Below, in pieces: positions 36,401 through 41,754 of a stretch of DNA of 61,508 nucleotides. The DNA comes from Prevotella sp. (GTDB taxonomy: Bacteria > Bacteroidota > Bacteroidia > Bacteroidales > Bacteroidaceae), in contig JAFRPY010000034.1 in the NCBI GenBank assembly GCA_017428925.1, forward strand, positions 1 through 61,508, written 5' to 3'. The position numbers were made by a program, and so were the translations under genes. Position 1 is the first letter of the stretch; every line of letters begins with the position of its first letter. The notes under the pieces were generated by a model. That model was not told where the DNA came from and did not search any database. It was given only the letters and a program-made list of their open reading frames with translations.

Positions 36401-37090
36401 GGTTACCTTGTCGGGATTCATCACGCCCGTCGTCGTCACAAAAGCAGTGGCAAGGTCTACATCCTGTTTCTTGCTAATAGTTGCGCTGACGTTGTCGTAA
36501 CTCGAACCGGCACCCGTCACCGTCTGATTCTCCAGTTTCACCACCTTCACTTTGGCTACCCATCCAGAGCATTTGTTGGAATTGCGGTGCATGAGGCCAA
36601 CAGAAAGGGCTCCGTCGGCAGTGTTTGACGTATAAACAGCGGGCAGAGAAGGTTTGTTGCTGTTGTTTATCTTCTCGGCAATGAGTGTTCCTGTCATTCC
36701 GGAAAAACTGGAAGAACTCGTCACTTCGCTTGCAGCAGTTGCAAACTGGAAAGTGTCGTCAGCATCAGCAATGCCGTCATAGAGGTTTAGATAGAGGAAA
36801 TAACTTGCGCCGTATTGGTTCAAGTCGATTTCCTCGAATGTGATTTGTACTGACTTTCCACTCTCAGCGGGTTTGAACACTGTGAGCGACTGGCAGTTGT
36901 AACTGTTGTTGTCAACAATGTTCTCCGTCCCCCAAGGGTCGTAGAAAGTAATAACTTCATCGGAAGCAACTTCAATAGTCTGCTTCCCGAACTGCAACTG
37001 ATTTACGTCACGGTCGGCCATCGCCCCGAGGGGCACGCCGAAAAGCATGACAAGCAAGAGCACTTGCAGATGTAATAATTGTTGTTTCAT
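30497..37090 (-). CDS. Giant secreted beta-helix/DUF4465-like protein under a cobalamin riboswitch
   Basis: The product is 2197 residues from the ATG at 37090, which opens a signal peptide (QVLLLVMLFGVPLGAMA). It contains alternating CUB-like segments (ITVGETPLQFYDEGG type) and repeated ~100-residue beta domains ending NYFWLTYDVS. A right-handed beta-helix follows (about residues 1170-1630, starting TVGQGGDYATIQGAIDDIG), then Ig-like sequence, a DUF4465-like domain (about 1840-2060) and a degenerate C-terminal tail starting GLYDLQGRKLN. It lies behind a cobalamin riboswitch and a signal-peptide remnant ORF. The frame is open to an ATG at 37156 that overlaps that ORF's stop (TAATG). It is likely a surface protein expressed when B12 is scarce; direct B12 binding is unproven. 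Confidence 0.8.
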   Translation of the reverse strand: MKQQLLHLQVLLLVMLFGVPLGAMADRDVNQLQFGKQTIEVASDEVITFYDPWGTENIVDNNSYNCQSLTVFKPAESGKSVQITFEEIDLNQYGASYFLYLNLYDGIADADDTFQFATAASEVTSSSSFSGMTGTLIAEKINNSNKPSLPAVYTSNTADGALSVGLMHRNSNKCSGWVAKVKVVKLENQTVTGAGSSYDNVSATISKKQDVDLATAFVTTTGVMNPDKVTSISFNLPQNEGMVDPTALKLYFGDTAVSATVSEDGSGYKFVLSQPLSDGTNNFFIRGDILGTAAVGAKVQLDVTKITTEGQPDGVTPFTAATSIAVENPAIVIMTSTPQTITVGETPLQFYDEGGKDGGIVSKTNGQVTFLSGVEGKKVMVDFTNNSIWHGSYYNQELRIYKGQTVSEANLLKTLQKGETAKVRSTADDGSLTVVLFSDASNDVAADGFEAEVSLFTPQPMVANSVETSAASTETVCAGDKNQAMMKLNVKTAETEPALVASKFTFSAKGTSANATHATLYFTGNSSEVSTAEGNKVGEVDITADAFEIQTTGKEVVLAEGDNYFWLTYDVSEDAQNGNKVAVQFVSATFTNETSVLAASDAVVAERLVNNVVYSYSDMGSVTKNVNGELTFRTKPKSEYSSYYEAGTDDRVNVFIPKHEGMVCQIDFSAFDLYYYSYNTSSSAKFTIYNGTGTSGEILWKATEKNDYSNGPGKVIRSTAADGALTVVFNANQSYTSSNGWTAIVSEYLPQPMVYNSTIVSQASTEVASIGGKNEQMLSFNVNTTGDQSKLTLDGVTLNLKETQSRLDKAYLYYVGSQDDAPSADATPIAVAEVDKSTATLTLIPTTALELAEGDNIFYVNFDISSDAEEDTSVDAAIVSVKISGEDKQMDKGDPDGQRILKNQIMMTEGNHGIVELGLGQTINLYDDGGPEGDGADGVTATITFAPTGDADCIKLTDKGISFAYTAHLYIYKGGEALDENQIIDLSGSSAKFEPIISDADVNGGKITIKYIGKGSYTKPNFAMLVEGYKKTDVVVTSVTTEDISVNEVLKGQTDTKMLKIMVEAQGDLKPATVTAFDIAGTDGEAVDNYHIYQTGTTTTFSANEAFSGSYSITKTGTYYFWLTYDVKSDAAVGQTATATLNGITVGGQTISVENPATATITVASGKSGTYTVGQGGDYATIQGAIDDIGVLGMEGPVTLKIKAGEYNEKVRIPYIKGMGAVNTLTLESESGERDVKIYHNNYTTGGYSDDQHKKDYGVVTLYEANYVTLKNLEIYTTEKAYKAVVMVKDESRHATIDNCYLHAPVCTATGEDVCLVGHTIIDEENKNNDYLTVKNCLLEGGKMGVSMGGTSNVSLPKEVGGVIEGNTFKNNGQKALYVMDELGVKIRNNTITIDADVETKISVGILDMQLRDEYSEATEITGNIFNVAPTTYCAVMNLRQMEGTADAPVLIANNVINLTSLNASYSAFKFNGSKVKNTNVAYNTIRMKGETGGAAFWASSKLDDGYGNNIIVNNIIQNETGGFAVNLYNDNNLGTDKFNFQNNVIYTSGETFFRAASSTTGDFATFVEKTGATSCVNKQVGFLSENVLEPANDLDGDLLTAKALTYVTTDINGKERPAENITIGAYEYDPNAFDAPVMADGYPQVKTHLDGKASVAVKTDLAATVFYIVKKADDTAPTAEELQASETSQDINANAETLIEIDNLENEQQYVVYFLPVSLRGVVGEPKQTESFLMEVTPPETQKPEAMAFINNSDTEETVASGTEVSLMAMVTVDETTAPYVLTWMDQKHNVLKTETFDDVPEDLFTVKTTPTECTDYIFLVTDNAGKADTATVRAIVTGEAVTATFETLYVDPEDGFWMGLPEGGNSTFVSGSYKFDNGYMPEWSFWYNFGYTNSTSTYYDGKDYVTQQWNNAAGGGYDGSENYLVAYPQGGKITVLNNPEGDELHGMFVTNDAWNVYAYTVKDDMTKNAETGSDAFDKGDWCKLTITADNGNSVDVYLADYQAENPEDRYYLNTWQWVDLSSLGTVKTLQFFVTSSRKNEYGMTTPAYFCIDNFNGTRPEKEAPEQNVDEKAEIALAELFTLDASGTVVYALADELPSDIKATVTLDAATGTLTIEGTEDEQFTVVVSSTQKGKTQFVKIPVSVAEATGISQFNAEDANVDGLYDLQGRKLNHRSQGVNVVRGKDGTVRKTVTKR

Positions 37091-37155
37091 AAGCTGTTGG
37101 TATTTATAACGATAATAATCTTTTAAAAAGGGCACACACCCATTGACAGCCAACA

Positions 37156-37260
37156 TTATTGGCTGTGAACAGCATCATCGGTCAACTGCTGAGCCTGAAG
37201 CGGCAATACACCAACGAATGCTATAAGGCACGTCAATGCCCTGATAGCTGGCTTTTTCAT
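37156..37260 (-). pseudogene. 34-codon signal-peptide remnant of the B12-locus surface protein
   Basis: This small ORF encodes MKKPAIRALTCLIAF ... QAQQLTDDAVHSQ, a complete signal peptide plus about ten residues. It matches the N-terminus of the protein encoded at 47021-48109 (MKRPAIAALTCLIAF ... QAQQMTDDADHSP) in protein and in DNA. It ends in TAA overlapping an ATG (TAATG) of the next frame. It sits between a cobalamin riboswitch and the 2197-residue gene. It is most simply the 5' stump of a lost second copy; alternatively it now works as a coupled leader peptide. Confidence 0.75.
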
Positions 37261-37320
37261 CGCATAAGCATTAAATCATCTTCCACCGTCTTCCGCGAGA
37301 CGGGAAAGAACAATAGTGAG

Positions 37321-37478
37321 AGGCAGGTCTTCTGACTTGTTGCCGATGCAAACGTCTTCCCGAAAAAGGTTCAGTGACGCGTTTGTTTGCACCATGAAGG
37401 GCAACTCACAGCTGCGGGACAGTCCAGGATTCGCACCTGATTCCCATTTTAATCGCCTGTGCAGCGAACCAATCACGT
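37321..37478 (-). promoter_or_regulatory. Cobalamin riboswitch (copy 1)
   Basis: On the minus strand the element runs from TGATTGGTTCGC (near 37477) through GGGAATCAGGTGCGAATCC, CTGTCCCGCAGCTGT and ends in the B12 box AAGTCAGAAGACCTGCC (37322-37338). The order and motifs match cobalamin riboswitches and the second copy at 54541-54690. It should repress the downstream remnant ORF and giant surface-protein gene when adenosylcobalamin is plentiful. TACCTTTG at 37488-37495 is a suitable -7 box. Confidence 0.93.
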
Positions 37479-37487
37479 TTCAGGGAG

Positions 37488-37495
37488 CAAAGGTA
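37488..37495 (-). promoter_or_regulatory. -7 promoter box upstream of cobalamin riboswitch 1
   Basis: TACCTTTG on the minus strand, about 10 bases before the riboswitch 5' end. A TTTG is 23 bases upstream, inside one of two 19-bp direct repeats (37504-37522 and 37566-37584, one mismatch). Confidence 0.55.
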
Positions 37496-37503
37496 TAAAA
37501 TTT

Positions 37504-37584
37504 TTGATTAAGTGAGCGCAAAAAAAATGAATAAATTATGCCGAGCGTGAAAAATATCCCAATTATTGATTAAGAGAGCGCAAA
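37504..37584. repeat. Pair of 19-bp direct repeats upstream of the riboswitch promoter
   Basis: TTGATTAAG[T/A]GAGCGCAAA occurs at 37504-37522 and 37566-37584. The repeats bracket an AT-rich stretch between the defence locus and the riboswitch promoter and may mark a recombination junction or a regulator site. Confidence 0.55.
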
Positions 37585-37601
37585 CACATTTCAAATTAGC
37601 G

Positions 37602-38810
37602 TCAGATTCTCTCCAAAATCAAGCCCAAGTGATACTCCACGATTCCATTGTTATAGGTAGTATCCGTCACTTGCACCAAAGCACTTTCCCTGTCTTTATG
37701 ATAGCCGACAAATAAACGCAAGGCATCATAGCGGCGCAAATAGCGTTTCCCGTCAGACTCGTCTATATAGGTATATTTGTTGAGTGTTGTTTGCTTCAGT
37801 TCCCGATACTCTATCTTCTTTTCTCCATTCATGATTTCGTCGAAATAGACTTTCTTGATGTTGAGCGTCAGCACCTTCATACCTGTTGTGTCAAAGGTGG
37901 ATTTATTTTTGACTACTCGTTTTTCCAAGCACTCCAGCTGAGGATTGTAGGTGAAGCCAACGATTGTTCCATCCATGATCTTCTTGATGATAACATCTAC
38001 CACTGGCAAGGGAACGACAAACCACTCTTGTGGCTGATGCTCTTTGCCTTGTTCGTCAAAGACGGTGACTTGAAACTGCACAGACATGAGAAGCTGATGT
38101 ACCAAGTCCTCAAACATCTGTGAGTTCATGTTCACAACTTTATATGTAGCTACAATCTTGACAGGAGCCATCAAGTAGGTAGGATCGTTTTCTGCATTTG
38201 CGATACGTTGTTCAACGCTGTTTGTCGTAAAACCAATCTTATACAGATTCTTTTCTTGTTTGATGACAGGATTGTCTGAAAGCGAAGAGAGCACGTAAAT
38301 ATATCCCGTCACCTTATCTTCTGTCGTAATATCCGAATTATTGAAGAACTGTGCGTCCACCTCTTCCTGCAGTTCCGATATGGCATAACCATCGCCCACC
38401 ACGTTCTTGCGTAGCGTTTGCAAAAGGATGTCTGATTCTGTGCCATTTTCATAGATGCAGCGCGTTCTGGCATCAGGGAGCGAGTTGCTGCTCTTTTTCA
38501 ATTTTCCTATCTGCTCCAGCAACAGCATCTGCCCGCCTACGAAATAGTATCTTCCAGCGGTGAGTGTTGCCGTCTTGTTGATTTTCACCAGCGACCGTCT
38601 GCCTTCCTTCAGCTCCTGATGAACTTTTGCAAACAGAGGCTTATAGTCATCAAAGTTCTCACACAACTTATGCTGAGCCACATAGTCGGCCTTCTTTTTG
38701 GCAATGATTCTTCGCATATCCTGAGGAATGTCGAAAAGACTCTCTTCCTCTTTGCTCATCTTTAACAACGGGTCGTCGAAGAGGGCTTCCAGTTCCTTAT
38801 CTATATCCAT
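37602..38810 (-). CDS. GIY-YIG nuclease (T5orf172 type) fused to an ASCH domain
   Basis: This is a 402-residue protein. Residues ~165-270 contain the GIY-YIG fold of the T5orf172/MUG113 group: GYIYVL, then LYKIGFTTNSVEQRI, with a later Glu (FEDLVH). The C-terminus is an ASCH domain (NGEKKIEYREL, a GxKxxExR-type motif), thought to bind RNA or modified nucleotides. It starts 10 bases inside the preceding 77-codon ORF. In homologues I recall, both parts form one longer protein. With the helicase and methyltransferase genes upstream it probably supplies the DNA-cleaving activity of a defence system; this is inference. Confidence 0.75.
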   Translation of the reverse strand: MDIDKELEALFDDPLLKMSKEEESLFDIPQDMRRIIAKKKADYVAQHKLCENFDDYKPLFAKVHQELKEGRRSLVKINKTATLTAGRYYFVGGQMLLLEQIGKLKKSSNSLPDARTRCIYENGTESDILLQTLRKNVVGDGYAISELQEEVDAQFFNNSDITTEDKVTGYIYVLSSLSDNPVIKQEKNLYKIGFTTNSVEQRIANAENDPTYLMAPVKIVATYKVVNMNSQMFEDLVHQLLMSVQFQVTVFDEQGKEHQPQEWFVVPLPVVDVIIKKIMDGTIVGFTYNPQLECLEKRVVKNKSTFDTTGMKVLTLNIKKVYFDEIMNGEKKIEYRELKQTTLNKYTYIDESDGKRYLRRYDALRLFVGYHKDRESALVQVTDTTYNNGIVEYHLGLILERI

Positions 38811-39034
38811 ATCTCAAACCCTTTTTCACGCAGTTTTGTCATAGCCGCAAACATCAGTTTTTCTTTCAGGTCGCCGTTTTTCTGCGGTTCCCTTCCATTC
38901 TTGGCTATCCAGTTGTTCACTTCCGCCAGTTTCTGCTGCATCCTGTCGTTGGCGGTAGGTGCCGCTATCTTTGGACGCACGCCGTCCAACAGCGGGTCCT
39001 CAAATAACTCTAATAACTCTTTTGGCCATTCCAT
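38801..39034 (-). CDS. N-terminal fragment/partner of the GIY-YIG protein, 77 aa
   Basis: The 77-residue product begins PKELLELFEDPLLDG and contains WIAKNGREPQKNGDL. The GIY-YIG protein behind it begins with a related motif (DKELEALFDDPLL), and I recall full-length GIY-YIG relatives with an NGREPEPN-like segment at their N-terminus. So this is either a naturally split N-domain or the result of a frameshift. It lies 3 bases after the helicase stop and overlaps the next start by 10 bases. Confidence 0.6.
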   Translation of the reverse strand: MEWPKELLELFEDPLLDGVRPKIAAPTANDRMQQKLAEVNNWIAKNGREPQKNGDLKEKLMFAAMTKLREKGFEIWI

Positions 39035-39037
39035 ACA

Positions 39038-41050
39038 CTATCCCTCATATTCCAGTCCACTCAGTTTCCTTTGTTTCAGATTCTTAATCTTCTGAAAAGC
39101 AATAGCCAGTTCCCTCACCTTGGGGTCAGGGTCATCCACAGAAGGCACTTTGCCATTATGTTCTGCGACCCATTCTTTCAGAGGTCCCTTGAAGAGCATG
39201 ATGGCATGTTCCAACGTCATGTCATACTTCTGTTCCGCAATGGTGTCTTGGATAATCTTCAGCGTATTGGCATCAACAGATTTCGAGATCACCTCATAGG
39301 CACGCTGGAAGGGATTGACTGTATCTATCAGATTGATGCTCAATTTGTCTATATTGATAAACCTGTTGGCAATCTTAATCAGCCTGTTACCCTCGCTGGG
39401 TCTGTCGTCCTCGTTTGTGATGGTTGAAATGGGATTACCTTTCTCGTCCACGATGTCATTTCCTTTGATAATCGTATCGAGCAACACACGCTGGCGCACC
39501 TCTTCCACCTCACCTTCATTCAGTTCCGGATAGCGCTCACGTATCACCTTGGGTATCAGGTGCTGCGTAATCGTCTCTGCCGTCGTAGAGCCGCTGAGTG
39601 CTTTCACCACCATGTCGTCTTGCAGAATGGCTGCTTTCAGGTCGTCGAGCTGACTTTCCACGATGGTTTGTGTCTTTATGCTCGACAGCGGTTTCAGACC
39701 TTCCACCACAAGAGTCCTGACCGCACTCTCCCCTCCTTCGGAGGGGTCGGGGGAGGCTTTAAACTTCCAACTTGGAGCCATCACCTGTTCCATCAGCAGC
39801 GAGGCTGTAATCGCTTTCAGAAAGTCGTTTACGGCCACCTTCACCTCTGCCTGCTCAGCCTCTGGCATCGCAATCATATTTACAAAGCGGGCAGTTTCCT
39901 TACCCTCGCAGTCGCGCGTACATCTTCCTATTATCTGAATCACCTCTGTCAGCGAACCACGCACGCCAATGGTCAGGCACATCTCGCACCATTGCCAGTC
40001 GAAGCCTTCCTTTGCCGTTCCAAGAGCGATGATGATGTCCATATCGTCGCGGCTTTTCATCTTCTGCAGATAGTCCTGCACCATGTTGCGCTCTTTCTGT
40101 TCATCCTCCACGAGGTCGGCCACTTTCAGCATTCGCCCGTCATCCGTCCTGACATAATAGATGCCTGTATTGTAGTCTTTATGGTCTATGGTGCCTATCA
40201 CCTTCATGATTTCTGCCGTTTCCTGATACTTGCCCAAGCCAGTAGAGGCCCGCTGATTCACGCTGGGTATGTGGATGATGGTCTTTTTCCTTGTATCAAG
40301 CACTTCGCCTATATGGTCCAAATATGAGCCATGATAGAAGTGGTAGCCCAACACGAGATTCTTCAGATACTTATAGCCATTCAGCTGCTGGTAATAGTTA
40401 TAGGTGATGGGACAGAATCTGGCTTCATCTTCTGCCCTGAGCACAGGGATGCCGTCGCCACGGAAGTAACTGCCCGTCATGGCTACGATATGACCTGTAG
40501 AGTTATTCATCACGCGGCGTACAACATCGCCTAAGTTCGAGTTGGCATCGGCACTTGTGTGGTGGAATTCGTCTATGGCCAGAAGCGTATCATTGAAGCT
40601 GTCGTCAGGCAGTTCCTTCATACCGTTGCGCAAAGTGGCATGAGCGCAAACCAGCACTTTAGCGTTATTCTGCCGAAAGAACTCTATGAATCTTCCTTTC
40701 TTGTCCTGCTCGTTCTTCACGTCTGTCAGGTTGAAGTAAGGAGCCACCTTCCAGTCGGCAAAAAAGCCTCCACTCGTCAGATTGGTATTCTTGAACGAGC
40801 GGCCGATGCTCTTTTCCGGTACAGCCACCACCACCTTCTTCACGCCTTGATGCTCCAGCTTGTCGAGTGCGATAAACATCAGCGCACGACTCTTGCCTGA
40901 GGCTGGTGGAGCCTTGATGAGCAGGAATCTTTGGTCGCGCTTCTCGTAGGCCAGGGCCTGCATCTCTCTCATGCCTAATTCGTTGGTGGCCGTTGCCTGG
41001 CCTGTTTGCAGGTAGTGGATATCAACTATTTTGTTACTTTTTTGTTCCAT
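39038..41050 (-). CDS. SF2 DEAD/DEAH-box helicase of a defence locus
   Basis: This 670-residue helicase/translocase has Walker A APPASGKSR (about residues 46-54), Walker B LAIDEFHH (about 155-162), motif III AMTGSYFRG and motif VI QIIGRCTRD. Start at ATG 41050 (the frame extends to 41092). About 20 residues (near SWKFKASPDPSEGGESAVRT) are encoded by a GC-rich palindromic repeat at 39727-39776, in frame, in the linker after the helicase core. It belongs with the methyltransferase upstream and the GIY-YIG genes downstream; it probably translocates on DNA for restriction. An antisense toxin-antitoxin pair separates it from the methyltransferase. Confidence 0.82.
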   Translation of the reverse strand: MEQKSNKIVDIHYLQTGQATATNELGMREMQALAYEKRDQRFLLIKAPPASGKSRALMFIALDKLEHQGVKKVVVAVPEKSIGRSFKNTNLTSGGFFADWKVAPYFNLTDVKNEQDKKGRFIEFFRQNNAKVLVCAHATLRNGMKELPDDSFNDTLLAIDEFHHTSADANSNLGDVVRRVMNNSTGHIVAMTGSYFRGDGIPVLRAEDEARFCPITYNYYQQLNGYKYLKNLVLGYHFYHGSYLDHIGEVLDTRKKTIIHIPSVNQRASTGLGKYQETAEIMKVIGTIDHKDYNTGIYYVRTDDGRMLKVADLVEDEQKERNMVQDYLQKMKSRDDMDIIIALGTAKEGFDWQWCEMCLTIGVRGSLTEVIQIIGRCTRDCEGKETARFVNMIAMPEAEQAEVKVAVNDFLKAITASLLMEQVMAPSWKFKASPDPSEGGESAVRTLVVEGLKPLSSIKTQTIVESQLDDLKAAILQDDMVVKALSGSTTAETITQHLIPKVIRERYPELNEGEVEEVRQRVLLDTIIKGNDIVDEKGNPISTITNEDDRPSEGNRLIKIANRFINIDKLSINLIDTVNPFQRAYEVISKSVDANTLKIIQDTIAEQKYDMTLEHAIMLFKGPLKEWVAEHNGKVPSVDDPDPKVRELAIAFQKIKNLKQRKLSGLEYEG
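39727..39776. repeat. GC-rich palindromic repeat inside the helicase gene
   Basis: CTCCCCTCCTTCGGAGGGG plus a trailing GGAGGCTTTAAACTTCCAAC segment. The same trailing segment is found with the intergenic copy at 54786-54806, so the whole ~50 bp is repeat-derived but remains an open reading frame. Confidence 0.7.
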
Positions 41051-41055
41051 ATATA

Positions 41056-41086
41056 TTTGTTGTTTCAGATTTAATTCGTAACTTTG
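41056..41086 (+). promoter_or_regulatory. Promoter of the toxin-antitoxin pair
   Basis: TTTG (41056-41059), a 19-base spacer and TAACTTTG (41079-41086) fit the Bacteroidota consensus perfectly. It ends 25 bases before the antitoxin ATG and overlaps the 5' region of the divergent helicase gene. Confidence 0.75.
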
Positions 41087-41111
41087 CGGCATATAAATAA
41101 TTAATTGCTAT

Positions 41112-41339
41112 ATGACTTCATTTGCATTGAACAATCTGTGGACATACCTGCAGGGACTATCACTCTCGCAGAGTGATCGCGAATGGTTGGCAAACAAACT
41201 TATCCTGCCTGTCGAGAAACCTGACAATCCTGATGAGCGCCTTAAAGCCTTCCTGTCTAATATTAGCGGAGAATGGGAAGGTGAAGGTTCAGATTTGCGC
41301 CAGAGTGCTGATATGGTTCGTAATATTGAAACTTGGTAA
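41112..41339 (+). CDS. Putative antitoxin paired with a PIN toxin, 75 aa
   Basis: This 75-residue protein begins TSFALNNLWTYLQGLSLSQSDREWLANKLI and has an acidic C-terminal half. Its position, two bases ahead of a PIN-domain gene under a perfect promoter, fits an antitoxin. It does not look like a standard ribbon-helix-helix VapB; the helical, acidic character resembles small Bacteroidota antitoxins with no clear fold. The assignment is by context. Confidence 0.7.
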   Translation: MTSFALNNLWTYLQGLSLSQSDREWLANKLILPVEKPDNPDERLKAFLSNISGEWEGEGSDLRQSADMVRNIETW

Positions 41340-41341
41340 GT

Positions 41342-41746
41342 ATGCTTACACGCGGGATTTACCTTCTTGACACAGATACGTGTGTCGCGCTTCTCAAGAA
41401 AAATAGTCGTGTTCTTCAACATCTTGAAGAAGTTGGAGTTGACAATTGCAAGATTTCTGACATTACTCTTGCCGAATTGTATTTTGGTGCATTTAAGTCT
41501 GGCAAGCAAAAGCATTTCAATGACGTGAGTCAAATTGCAATGCTTTTTGAATCCTATCATGTCATGTGTCTCAAGAAATACGGAGAGATACGCTGGCAGT
41601 TGGAAAGCAGAGGCTTGAAGATTGGAGATATGGATATGTTTATTGCCGCCACAGCCATCGAGGAAGAACTTATTCTTGTTACAGGAAATCTTGCCCACTT
41701 CAGGCGCATTCCGGGACTGAAGACAGAAAACTGGATGGAAAAATAA
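41342..41746 (+). CDS. VapC-like PIN-domain toxin
   Basis: This 134-residue PIN-domain ribonuclease has the acidic residues of the family: LLDTDTCVALL, TLAELYFG, GDMDMFIAATA and VTGNLAHFRRIPGL. VapC-type toxins cleave tRNA or rRNA; the antitoxin gene lies two bases upstream. ATG 41342 is preferred over TTG 41333. The gene ends 8 bases before the stop of the convergent methyltransferase gene, so the pair is packed antisense between two genes of the defence locus. Confidence 0.85.
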   Translation: MLTRGIYLLDTDTCVALLKKNSRVLQHLEEVGVDNCKISDITLAELYFGAFKSGKQKHFNDVSQIAMLFESYHVMCLKKYGEIRWQLESRGLKIGDMDMFIAATAIEEELILVTGNLAHFRRIPGLKTENWMEK

Positions 41747-41754
41747 TCTGATAT

